NCBI GenBank assembly: GCA_039924845.1
Contig: JBDTAC010000080.1
Location: 1 to 55,296, forward strand
Direction: 5' to 3'
Length of the DNA stretch: 55,296 bases
Source: Bacteroidia bacterium
GTDB lineage: Bacteria; Bacteroidota; Bacteroidia; DATLTG01
The notes under the pieces were generated by a model. It ran no database searches and was not told the origin of the DNA. It saw only the letters and a program-made list of their open reading frames with translations. A program made the translations under genes and the position numbers. Below, piece after piece: positions 16,863 through 25,004 of the stretch (positions are counted from its first letter, which is position 1; the number at the start of each line of letters is the position of its first letter).

Positions 16863-19313
16863 ATGCGTGTTTTATTTTTTCTTTTTTCACTATTTTGTGT
16901 TTCGATTTTATCTGCGCAAGAAACAAAAATTTCGGGAAGAGTGTACGATGCGAAAACCCGCGAACCATTGCCATTTATCAGTGTTGCGCTGCAAGGCACA
17001 ACTATTGGGACTACCACAGATGTAGAAGGAAATTACACCATTTCTTCTGATATTTCTGCTGATTCCATCCAATTTTCATACATCGGATACACCACTTTTT
17101 CACACAAAATAATCCATCACCAAACACAAATTGTCAATGTGTTTTTACAGCCTTCCGAAATGGATTTGCCTGAAATTACTATTCGTCCGGGCGAAAACCC
17201 AGCACATAAAATTTTACGAAAAGTAATTGCACACAAGCCGGAAAATGACCCAGATTATTTGGATGCGTATCAATACCAAGTGTACAATAAATTAGAATTT
17301 GATTTGAACAATCTTTCCGAAAAATTTAAAAACCGAAAAGTTTTTAAACCTATCAAATTTGTGTTCGATAATATTGATAGTTCCAATGTGAAAGAAAAGC
17401 CGTATTTGCCCATGTTTATCACGGAAACCTTGTCGGATGTGTATTATAAAAAAGATCCAAAATACAAGCAAGAAATCATCAATGCCAGTAAAGTATCCGG
17501 AATGCAAGACGCCAGCATCGCGCAGTTTACAGGCGATATGTATCAAACATTTAATATTTACGATAATTCTTTTTTGGTTGCTACCACCAGTTATTTCAGT
17601 CCCATTTCGAACAACGGATTATTGTATTACAAATATTATTTGATTGATAGCTTGGTGTTGAATGGACATTGGTGTTATCAAATTCAATTTAAACCGAAAC
17701 ACAAACAAGCATTTGCCTTTACCGGAAATATTTGGATTGCCGATACCACCTTTGCTGTGGCACGTTTGGAAATGTCTTTAGCCCCAGGAACAAATATTGA
17801 TTTCATTACCGAGTACAACGTAATTCAAGATTACAAATACATAGATAAGACATGGATGCTGAGCACCGACAAGCGGATTGTTGATTTTGCCATTCAAAAA
17901 AATACGATGGGAGTTTACGGACGAAAAACGACGTATTATCACAACATCGTTTTGCATCAACCGAAACCGAATGATTTTTATTCGAAGACAGATAATTTAG
18001 TTTTGCAAAAAGGTGCAGTAAATCGATCCGATACGTATTGGAAAAAAAATCGCCCAGACTCCCTTTCCAAAGAAGAAAAGAAAATTTATCAAATGGTGGA
18101 CAGCGTGGAATCTTTACCCATTTATCATACATGGTTTGGCATTGTCAGTTTGCTTTATACTGGTTATAAAACGGTGGGTAATTTTGATATTGGTCCTTAC
18201 GGATATATGCTCAGCGCCAATCAAATTGAAGGAACACGCATTCGGATGGGTGGGCGAACAAGTTCTAATTTCAGTTCGTGGTACGAGTTAAGCGGATATG
18301 CAGCTTACGGATTTACGGATCAAAAATTAAAATACGGTATCGGATTTAAAACATTTGTTTCGCATAAACCACGCGAAATAATCGGAATTACGTATAAAAA
18401 TGATTATGAAATTTTAGGAACAAACGACAACATTGTTCCGACAGATAATTTACTGACATCGCTTTTTTCAAGAAGTCCGCTTAACAATCTCACGAAAGTG
18501 GAAGAAGTGCATGCGTATTACGACAAAGAATGGTTTCCTGGTTTTGGAACAGTATTTAGTTTTATCGGGCGCACGATGATTCCCTTGGGCGATTTCAAAT
18601 ACCAATACTACAACAACGAAAACGAATTGATTACAAAACCCAATATCAAATCATCTGAGTTAAAATTGGAAACAACGTATTCGAAAGATCAAAAATATAT
18701 TGATGAAGGTTTTATTCGTGTCCCCGTACCAAACATGAATCCCGTTTTTCAATTCGATTATATGTTGGGCATAAAAGGACTTTTCAATAGTGATTATCAA
18801 TACAATAAATTTGTGTTGAATATCAGTCAGCGTGTAAACATTTTACCTTTCGGACACATCAATTATACTTTAGAAGGCGGAAAAGTTTTTGGAAATATTC
18901 CGTATCCGTTAATGGTTTTACATCCTGGCAACGAAACTTATTTTTACGATCCGAACACATTTAATTTGATGAATTATTACGAGTTTGCAAGCGACCAATA
19001 TGCAGACGCCTTGGTAGAAGAGCATTTCGACGGATTTTTTTTCAATCACATTCCTTTGTTGCGAAAATTAAAATGGAGAGAAGTAGTAGAAGCAAAAGCA
19101 CTGGTAGGCAGCGTAAGCAGTGCTGACAGAAACACCTTACTTTTCCCATCCACCTTACATTCCTTAAACCAAGGCGCTTATTATGAAACAGGAGTTGGCA
19201 TCGAAAATATTTTTAAAGTAATTCGTATTGATGCCGTTTGGCGATTGTCTTATCTAAATGATCCGGATATTTCTCGTTTCGGTATTCGCGGAACGTTGCA
19301 ATTAATGTTTTGA
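16863..19313 (+). CDS. DUF5686 outer-membrane protein with carboxypeptidase-like regulatory domain
   Basis: This protein of about 816 residues begins with MRVLFFLFSLFCVSILSAQ, a clear signal peptide. That favours ATG 16863 over 16842 and over the longer frame that would overlap the previous gene. Residues about 20-105 are a CarboxypepD_reg-like beta-sandwich (ISGRVYDAKTREPLPFISV, GTTIGTTTDVEGNYTI). The rest matches the DUF5686 pattern: NPAHKILRKVIAHKPENDP, FVSHKPREIIGITYKNDYEI and a C-terminal barrel-like region ending GIRGTLQLMF. The family is abundant in Bacteroidota outer membranes; the substrate is unknown. It probably folds through BamA, which is encoded just downstream. A repeat and a terminator-like hairpin follow the stop. 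Confidence 0.85.
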   Translation: MRVLFFLFSLFCVSILSAQETKISGRVYDAKTREPLPFISVALQGTTIGTTTDVEGNYTISSDISADSIQFSYIGYTTFSHKIIHHQTQIVNVFLQPSEMDLPEITIRPGENPAHKILRKVIAHKPENDPDYLDAYQYQVYNKLEFDLNNLSEKFKNRKVFKPIKFVFDNIDSSNVKEKPYLPMFITETLSDVYYKKDPKYKQEIINASKVSGMQDASIAQFTGDMYQTFNIYDNSFLVATTSYFSPISNNGLLYYKYYLIDSLVLNGHWCYQIQFKPKHKQAFAFTGNIWIADTTFAVARLEMSLAPGTNIDFITEYNVIQDYKYIDKTWMLSTDKRIVDFAIQKNTMGVYGRKTTYYHNIVLHQPKPNDFYSKTDNLVLQKGAVNRSDTYWKKNRPDSLSKEEKKIYQMVDSVESLPIYHTWFGIVSLLYTGYKTVGNFDIGPYGYMLSANQIEGTRIRMGGRTSSNFSSWYELSGYAAYGFTDQKLKYGIGFKTFVSHKPREIIGITYKNDYEILGTNDNIVPTDNLLTSLFSRSPLNNLTKVEEVHAYYDKEWFPGFGTVFSFIGRTMIPLGDFKYQYYNNENELITKPNIKSSELKLETTYSKDQKYIDEGFIRVPVPNMNPVFQFDYMLGIKGLFNSDYQYNKFVLNISQRVNILPFGHINYTLEGGKVFGNIPYPLMVLHPGNETYFYDPNTFNLMNYYEFASDQYADALVEEHFDGFFFNHIPLLRKLKWREVVEAKALVGSVSSADRNTLLFPSTLHSLNQGAYYETGVGIENIFKVIRIDAVWRLSYLNDPDISRFGIRGTLQLMF

Positions 19314-19331
19314 AAAAATAATTTTTCAAAC
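19307..19331 (+). repeat. Dispersed repeat overlapping the DUF5686 gene stop
   Basis: The TGA stop lies in the left arm (gtttTGA). The arms gttt and aaac are complementary. Confidence 0.85.
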
Positions 19332-19348
19332 ACGAAATATCCTTGCAT

Positions 19349-19390
19349 AAAAAAGACTTCAAAAAAATAATTTTTCAGAAGGTCTTTTTA
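19349..19390 (+). terminator. Repeat-cored intrinsic terminator
   Basis: A dispersed-repeat core at 19360-19376 is framed by complementary arms AAAAGAC-CTTC and GAAG-GTCTTTT, with one offset base. It ends in a T-run after the DUF5686 gene, 36 nt behind the stop. Confidence 0.65.
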
Positions 19391-19419
19391 GCTGATATCA
19401 GTATCTCGAATAATATTAT

Positions 19420-19427
19420 TAACTTTG
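19420..19427 (+). promoter_or_regulatory. Predicted uppS promoter -7 box TAACTTTG
   Basis: A perfect TAnnTTTG, 52 nt upstream of the uppS start. It would drive uppS-bamA-ompH-ompH. The terminator-like hairpin at 19444-19473 lies in its 5' leader. Confidence 0.65.
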
Positions 19428-19443
19428 CACGTTTTGTTAAAAA

Positions 19444-19473
19444 CGTCCCCTTTTAGCTGGGACGATTTTTTTT
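19444..19473 (+). terminator. Terminator-like hairpin in the uppS leader
   Basis: The stem CGTCCC/GGGACG (19444-19449, 19459-19464) has a CTTTTAGCT loop and is followed by eight T. It lies between the predicted uppS promoter and the uppS ATG at 19480, so it could act as an attenuator or as a late terminator for the upstream gene. Confidence 0.6.
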
Positions 19474-19479
19474 GTTATC

Positions 19480-20223
19480 ATGGAATTAAAAGAAAAAATA
19501 GATTTTAAAAAACTGCCCAAACACATTGCTATCATTATGGATGGAAATGGACGATGGGCAAAACAAAAAGGGAAAGCGCGTATTTTTGGGCATCAAAATG
19601 CAATAAAAGCAGTAAAAGAAACGGTGGAAACAGCGGCAGAATTAGGAATTGAATATCTTACACTTTATGCTTTTTCTACCGAAAATTGGAATCGTCCGGA
19701 ATATGAAATAAATGCACTGATGCAATTACTGGTTTCCACCATCAGCAAAGAAACCAAAACACTGAATGAAAATAATATCCGATTATTAGCTATTGGCGAT
19801 TTAAACAGTTTGCCGAAAAAGTGTTTAGAAGAATTAAATTTAGCGATGCAAAAGACGGAACACAATAAAAGAATGAATTTAGTGTTAGCGTTAAGTTATA
19901 GTTCCAGATGGGAAATCGTTAATGCAGTGAAAAAAATAGCTCAACACATCGAAAGCAAAACAATAAAAGCAGAAGACATCAACGAAAAAATGCTTAGTTC
20001 CTATTTAAACACCGCCCAATTTCCAGATCCTGAATTGATGATTCGCACCAGCGGAGAGTACCGCATCAGTAATTTCCTATTGTGGCAGTTGGCTTACGCC
20101 GAATTTTATTTCACAGAAAAATTATGGCCCGATTTCAGAAAAGCAGATTTATACGAAGCCATTATTAATTATCAAACCCGAGAGCGCCGGTTTGGAAAAA
20201 CAAGCGAACAATTAGCCAATTAA
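19480..20223 (+). CDS. uppS: Isoprenyl transferase (undecaprenyl diphosphate synthase)
   Basis: This 247-residue cytosolic cis-prenyltransferase makes the C55 lipid carrier for peptidoglycan and surface polysaccharide from farnesyl diphosphate and isopentenyl diphosphate. The catalytic Asp21 lies in IIMDGNGRWA. YLTLYAFSTENWNRP, the Arg-rich RTSGEYRISNFLLWQLAYAE and the final RERRFGKT are all conserved. Length is normal for the family. bamA begins 1 nt after the stop, so the two are cotranscribed. This order (uppS-bamA-ompH) is typical of Bacteroidota. Confidence 0.97.
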   Translation: MELKEKIDFKKLPKHIAIIMDGNGRWAKQKGKARIFGHQNAIKAVKETVETAAELGIEYLTLYAFSTENWNRPEYEINALMQLLVSTISKETKTLNENNIRLLAIGDLNSLPKKCLEELNLAMQKTEHNKRMNLVLALSYSSRWEIVNAVKKIAQHIESKTIKAEDINEKMLSSYLNTAQFPDPELMIRTSGEYRISNFLLWQLAYAEFYFTEKLWPDFRKADLYEAIINYQTRERRFGKTSEQLAN

Positions 20224-20224
20224 A

Positions 20225-22888
20225 ATGAAAAAAATAGTTTTAGCACTTAGTTTTTTATTCCTTATCACCACTTTTATAAGTGCGCAAGTTCAGATTGGCA
20301 ACGACTCCACAAAAATTGATTATTCCAATCCGAAAGAATATACTATTGGTGGAATTACTGTTTCTGGAACGCAACATTTGGATAAAAATGTGCTGATTCT
20401 CCTTTCCGGATTGTCGCCCGGACAAAAAGTGCAAATACCTGGCGATAAAATAGCCAGCGGTATCGAAAACTTATGGAAACAAGGACTTTTTGACGATGTT
20501 AAAATTCAAGTTACAAGAATACAGGGCAAAAGTGTTTTTTTAAACATCGCTATTGTGGAACGCCCACGACTTTCCAAATTTACTTTTTCGGGAGTTAAAA
20601 GGTCGGAAGCAGACGATTTGCGGGACAAACTCAAACTGGTTCGCGGTAAAGTAGTAACGGATTACCTCATCGCCAATATCATCAATACTGTTAAAGACCA
20701 TTACATAGACAAAGGATTTATGAATGTGAAAGTATCCGTGAAGGAACAATCTGATACTTCACTCGTTGCAGGAGGTGAAGAGTCCGACAATTCCAATACA
20801 AATCAAATAGATGATACTAAAAATCCGAATGAAAATCACAAAGAAAAAACACAAAATAAAAATCATGTGGCAGCAGGAATAAGTTTGGGTGTTATTTTGT
20901 ATATAAAAGTAGATAAAGGTGAAAAAATTAAAATTGGGAATATTATTTTTGACGGAAATTCTTCTTTGAGTGCAAGGAAATTACGCCATACGATGAAGGA
21001 CACCAAACAAAAACGCTGGTATAACATCTTTAACAGCTCAAAATATTTAGTTGAAAATTTGAAGAAAGATGAAGGAAATATTATTGACAAATACCATTCC
21101 ATAGGTTATCGCGATGCAAAAATAGTAAAAGACAGCGTTTATAAAACGAGTGAGAACCTTGTCAATATTAAGATTACGATTAAAGAAGGTTCAAAATATT
21201 ATTTTCGAAATATTACATGGGTTGGAAACTCTAAATACACCGATAGGACGCTTGCTGCAGTACTTGGAATAAAAAAAGGCGATGTGTACAATCAATCCCT
21301 GTTGGATGAAAAATTAACAATGAACCCGAATGGAACCGATGTAAGCTCGCTTTATATGGACAACGGATATTTATTTTTTCAAGTTACACCTGTCGAAGTG
21401 ATGGTAGAAAATGATTCCATTGATCTTGAAATGCATATTTACGAGGGAAAACAAGCCATTATCAATAAAGTTACCGTAACCGGAAATACAAAAACGAACG
21501 ATCGTGTTGTGCTACGCGAAATTCGTACTAAACCAGGGCAATTATTCAGACGTTCAGACATTATGCGTACGCAACGAGAATTGGCACAATTAGGTTATTT
21601 TGATCCTGAAAAAATGACCGTTACTCCTATTCCGCATCAAGCAGATGGAACAGTAGATATTAATTACGGTGTAGAAGAAAAGCCATCTGATCAAGTGTCG
21701 CTTTCGGGCGGTTGGGGCGCAGGGATGATTGTTGGAACTGTCGGGCTTTCATTTAATAATTTTTCAGCACGTAATTTCTTTAATGGATCTGCTTGGAGGC
21801 CTTTACCGTCGGGCGATGGACAAAAATTAAGTTTGAGCGCACAAGCCAATGGAATTAATTATCAATCATACAACGCTTCCTTCACGGAGCCTTGGTTGGG
21901 AGGCAAAAAGCCCAATTCGCTCACAGTAAGTATATATCATTCCATTCAATCCAACGGACAACCTAAAACTATATCTGTAAACGGTGCAACAGAAGCTAAT
22001 CCAGCTCGTGCTGACATCACGATTAACGGACTTTCCGTAGGACTTGGAAAAAGACTTCGCTTTCCCGACGATTATTTTAGTTTATATCAAGAAGTTGCAC
22101 TTCAAAAATACATTTTGAACAATTATGCTTCGGTATTTTCCTACAGCAGCGGTATTTCTTATAACTTTAGTTATAAATTGGCACTTTCGAGAAATTCTAT
22201 TGATCGCCCTATTTTTACCAGCAGTGGTTCTCAAATTACCTTGTCAGGACAATGGACGCCACCTTATTCCTTATTTTCTCCAAATACCGATTATGCCACC
22301 GAAACAGAGGCTCAAAAGTTTCATTTCGTAGAATATCAAAAATATAAGTTTACCGCATCTTGGTTTGCTCCTCTCACTAATTTGCGTGCTGCAGAAGGAA
22401 AAGAAGCTCATAATTTAGTATTCAATGCGCGTGCAGGTTTTGGGTTTTTAGGCATGTATAACAACCAAATAGGATTATCTCCTTTTCAACGTTTCTATTT
22501 GGGTGGAAGTGGTTTAACTGGATACAATATTGATGGTAGAGAAATTATTGCAATGAGAGGATACGATGACCAATCATTATCTCCAACTACTGGAGCTGCA
22601 ATGATTTGCAAATACACACTGGAATTGCATTACCCAATATCTCTCAATCCGCAAGCTACGGTCTATTTATTATCATTTGCAGAAGCTGGAAATTCCTGGA
22701 CCACATTTCAACAATTTGATCCTTTCAGTGTATATCGTTCGGTAGGTGTCGGCGTGCGTATTTTCTTACCGATGTTCGGATTATTAGGCTTCGACTATGG
22801 ATGGAGATTGGACAATGTTCCCACTGCTCCGAATATGCAGAAATCACAATTTCATTTTACAATTGGAACCTCCATGGGAGAACTTTAA
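20225..22888 (+). CDS. bamA: Outer-membrane protein assembly factor BamA
   Basis: This 887-residue Omp85 protein inserts beta-barrels into the outer membrane. A signal peptide (residues 1-20, ending ISAQ) is followed by five POTRA domains (YTIGGITVSGTQHLDKNVLI; KIGNIIFDGNSSLSARKLRHTM; INKVTVTGNTKTNDRVVLREI) and a C-terminal barrel from about residue 490. The barrel carries the GFGFLG-to-FYLGGSGLTGYN region, which corresponds to the VRGF/Y loop. Residues about 176-215 hold a hydrophilic Asn/Glu/Lys-rich insert (GGEESDNSNTNQIDD and what follows) in the second POTRA, absent from E. coli BamA. It is cotranscribed with uppS and the two chaperone genes downstream. Confidence 0.95.
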   Translation: MKKIVLALSFLFLITTFISAQVQIGNDSTKIDYSNPKEYTIGGITVSGTQHLDKNVLILLSGLSPGQKVQIPGDKIASGIENLWKQGLFDDVKIQVTRIQGKSVFLNIAIVERPRLSKFTFSGVKRSEADDLRDKLKLVRGKVVTDYLIANIINTVKDHYIDKGFMNVKVSVKEQSDTSLVAGGEESDNSNTNQIDDTKNPNENHKEKTQNKNHVAAGISLGVILYIKVDKGEKIKIGNIIFDGNSSLSARKLRHTMKDTKQKRWYNIFNSSKYLVENLKKDEGNIIDKYHSIGYRDAKIVKDSVYKTSENLVNIKITIKEGSKYYFRNITWVGNSKYTDRTLAAVLGIKKGDVYNQSLLDEKLTMNPNGTDVSSLYMDNGYLFFQVTPVEVMVENDSIDLEMHIYEGKQAIINKVTVTGNTKTNDRVVLREIRTKPGQLFRRSDIMRTQRELAQLGYFDPEKMTVTPIPHQADGTVDINYGVEEKPSDQVSLSGGWGAGMIVGTVGLSFNNFSARNFFNGSAWRPLPSGDGQKLSLSAQANGINYQSYNASFTEPWLGGKKPNSLTVSIYHSIQSNGQPKTISVNGATEANPARADITINGLSVGLGKRLRFPDDYFSLYQEVALQKYILNNYASVFSYSSGISYNFSYKLALSRNSIDRPIFTSSGSQITLSGQWTPPYSLFSPNTDYATETEAQKFHFVEYQKYKFTASWFAPLTNLRAAEGKEAHNLVFNARAGFGFLGMYNNQIGLSPFQRFYLGGSGLTGYNIDGREIIAMRGYDDQSLSPTTGAAMICKYTLELHYPISLNPQATVYLLSFAEAGNSWTTFQQFDPFSVYRSVGVGVRIFLPMFGLLGFDYGWRLDNVPTAPNMQKSQFHFTIGTSMGEL

Positions 22889-22945
22889 AAAATATTTTGC
22901 ACGGTTTTTGTACAGTGCATGAATCAAAAAATAAAAACTAAAAAA

Positions 22946-23476
22946 ATGAAAAAAATAGCCTTGATTTTCGGATTGATTTTCGGCACTGCTGCTATTTCGT
23001 CCGCGCAACGTTTTGCCTACGTAGATACGCAATATATTCTTTCCAATATTCCAGAATACAAAGCGGCTCAGGACCAATTGGATAAAATTTCAGTTGGGTG
23101 GCAAAAAGAAATTGAGGCGAAATATACCGAAATTGACAAACTTTACAAAGCCTATCAAGCCGACCAAATATTGTTGACTGAAGATATGAAAAAGAAAAGA
23201 GAAGAAGAAATTGAGTCAAAGGAAAAATCTGCAAAAGATCTACAAAAACAACGTTTCGGCGTGGGAGGAGATTTATTTAAAAAACGACAAGATTTAGTAA
23301 AACCGATTCAGGATAAAGTGTACAATGCAGTAAAAGCACTGGCAGAAAAGGACAATTATGCCGTGGTGTTTGATAAGTCAAGCGATTTAACAATGCTTTA
23401 TACCGCTGCTAAGTACGATAAAAGCGATGAAGTATTGGAATCCATGGGCTATAAACCTGGAGCCGATAAAAGATAA
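22946..23476 (+). CDS. OmpH/Skp-family periplasmic chaperone, copy 1
   Basis: About 176 residues. I start at ATG 22946 because MKKIALIFGLIFGTAAISSA is a clean signal peptide; an upstream ATG at 22919 would add nine charged residues. The mature part starts QRFAYVDTQYILSNIPEYKA, the typical OmpH opening. A long charged coiled coil follows (KEIEAKYTEIDKLYKAYQAD and the next 60 residues), then a return strand (YAVVFDKSSDLTMLY). Skp-type chaperones hold unfolded barrels in the periplasm for BamA, encoded directly upstream. It forms a tandem pair with the next gene. Confidence 0.93.
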   Translation: MKKIALIFGLIFGTAAISSAQRFAYVDTQYILSNIPEYKAAQDQLDKISVGWQKEIEAKYTEIDKLYKAYQADQILLTEDMKKKREEEIESKEKSAKDLQKQRFGVGGDLFKKRQDLVKPIQDKVYNAVKALAEKDNYAVVFDKSSDLTMLYTAAKYDKSDEVLESMGYKPGADKR

Positions 23477-23502
23477 ACCTAAAACCTAAACCAAAAATAA
23501 CA

Positions 23503-24078
23503 ATGAAAAAAGTGATAAAAACAGCCATCGTGGCAATTGTTTTGTTTGCAACAAGCATCCAAGTAAACGCGCAAAAAATAGCGCACATCAGTGTTGATTC
23601 TCTCTTGGCCGTGATGCCTGAATCTCAAGCCGCAAAAAAAGCAGCCCAAGATTATTACAATCAACTTCAAGGACAAGTTGTTTCCATGCAAAAAGAATTA
23701 CAAACTAAATACCAAGATTACCAACAAAACCAAGCAAATTATACTGATTTGGTGAAACAAACCAAACAAAAAGAATTGAATGATTTGAATCAGCGAATTC
23801 AAGATTTTCAAACACAAGCGCAACAAGATATCCAGAAGAAGAACGATGACTTAACAAAACCTGTTTATCAAAAAGCGAAAAAAGCCATCAATGAAGTAGC
23901 AAAAGAAAAAGGGTATAAATACGTATTAGATACAAGCTCCGGTGTTGTTTTATATTCTGACCCTTCTGATGATATTATGGATGCAGTCAGAAAAAAATTA
24001 GGAATTGATCCCAACGCAAAACCAGCAATGGATAACAGCACTCCGACTTCAGGAAGCAGTACAGCTCCAACAAATTAA
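23503..24078 (+). CDS. OmpH/Skp-family periplasmic chaperone, copy 2
   Basis: This 191-residue paralogue of the preceding gene has a signal peptide ending QVNAQ. The mature start is KIAHISVDSLLAVMPESQAA. The coiled coil is rich in Gln and Lys (residues about 45-120), and the return strand is YKYVLDTSSGVVLYSDP. The low-complexity tail NSTPTSGSSTAPTN is absent from copy 1. It lies 26 nt behind copy 1, and a strong terminator follows 5 nt after the stop, so it closes the uppS-bamA operon. Confidence 0.93.
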   Translation: MKKVIKTAIVAIVLFATSIQVNAQKIAHISVDSLLAVMPESQAAKKAAQDYYNQLQGQVVSMQKELQTKYQDYQQNQANYTDLVKQTKQKELNDLNQRIQDFQTQAQQDIQKKNDDLTKPVYQKAKKAINEVAKEKGYKYVLDTSSGVVLYSDPSDDIMDAVRKKLGIDPNAKPAMDNSTPTSGSSTAPTN

Positions 24079-24083
24079 TTTTT

Positions 24084-24113
24084 AAAACATCCCGCTTTAG
24101 CGGGATGTTTTGC
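24084..24113 (+). terminator. Intrinsic terminator after the ompH pair
   Basis: Perfect 12-bp arms AAAACATCCCGC and GCGGGATGTTTT enclose the loop TTTA. The 3' arm contains the only in-frame ATG of murI (24105). Confidence 0.85.
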
Positions 24114-24953
24114 TTAGCATTTCTTCCATTGTTTAACTCGAAAAAAAAGAATTTTGCAAGTAATCCTATCGGAATATTTGATTCCGGAATAGGCGGGCTT
24201 ACTGTTGCTAATGCGATTCACGAAATACTTCCCAACGAAAACCTTGTTTATTTTGGAGATACGGCTCACATGCCTTACGGCGATAAATCGCCGGATTCTA
24301 TAAAATATTATGCCATTCGTATCAGTCAATTTTTGTTGGAACACGAGTGCAAAATAATTGTAATTGCTTGTAATACCGCATCAGCAATGGCGTACGAAGT
24401 AGTGAAAGATTTTGTAGGGAACAAAGCATTGTTAGTAAATGTGGTGGATCCGGTGGTGCAAGAAGTAGTGAAGAAAAAAGTAAAAAACATTGGCGTAATC
24501 GGCACAAAAGGCACTATTAAATCGGATATCTACGCGAAAAAAATAATTTCGTTAAACAAAAATGTAGAAGTAAAATCCTTGGCAACTCCGCTTTTAGCTT
24601 CGATGATTGAAGAGGGTTTTTTCAATAATAAAATCAGTCGCACGATAATTAATTCCTATCTCTCGCGTCCGAAACTCAAAAAAATTGATTCCTTAATTTT
24701 GGCTTGTACGCATTATCCACTCATCAAAAAAGAAATTGAAGAGTATTATAAAAACAGTATTGATATTGTGGATTCTGCCAAAGTTGTGGCGACTTACGTG
24801 CACGATTTATTGAAAAAAGAAAAGTTATTGAACAATACAAAAAAACCGAAACACCATTTTTATGTTTCGGATTATACGGATTCGTTTGAGCAAAGCACCA
24901 AGTTTTTTTTCAAAAATAAAATCCAATTAGAGAAAATTTCTCTTTGGAAATAA
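24105..24953 (+). CDS. murI: Glutamate racemase
   Basis: This enzyme of at most 282 residues interconverts L- and D-glutamate for peptidoglycan. FDSGIGGLTV carries the first catalytic region (Asp and Ser). Catalytic Cys residues are in VIACNTASA and LACTHYPL, and the YFGDTAHMPYG block is intact. The only upstream ATG (24105) lies in the 3' arm of the preceding terminator and would add the odd stretch FCLAFLPLF. The conserved part starts at NPIGIFDSG, so translation may instead begin at a nearby TTG (for example the Leu of LFNSKKK). Which start is used is unclear. Confidence 0.94.
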   Translation: MFCLAFLPLFNSKKKNFASNPIGIFDSGIGGLTVANAIHEILPNENLVYFGDTAHMPYGDKSPDSIKYYAIRISQFLLEHECKIIVIACNTASAMAYEVVKDFVGNKALLVNVVDPVVQEVVKKKVKNIGVIGTKGTIKSDIYAKKIISLNKNVEVKSLATPLLASMIEEGFFNNKISRTIINSYLSRPKLKKIDSLILACTHYPLIKKEIEEYYKNSIDIVDSAKVVATYVHDLLKKEKLLNNTKKPKHHFYVSDYTDSFEQSTKFFFKNKIQLEKISLWK

Positions 24954-24954
24954 T

Positions 24955-24974
24955 CACAAAAAAATAATTTTCAG
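24955..24974 (+). repeat. Dispersed repeat after murI (degenerate)
   Basis: A plus-strand copy with a shortened T-run, directly behind the murI stop. Confidence 0.6.
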
Positions 24975-25004
24975 CCCTTGCTTTACCGAAGCTTAAAAAT
25001 ACTC

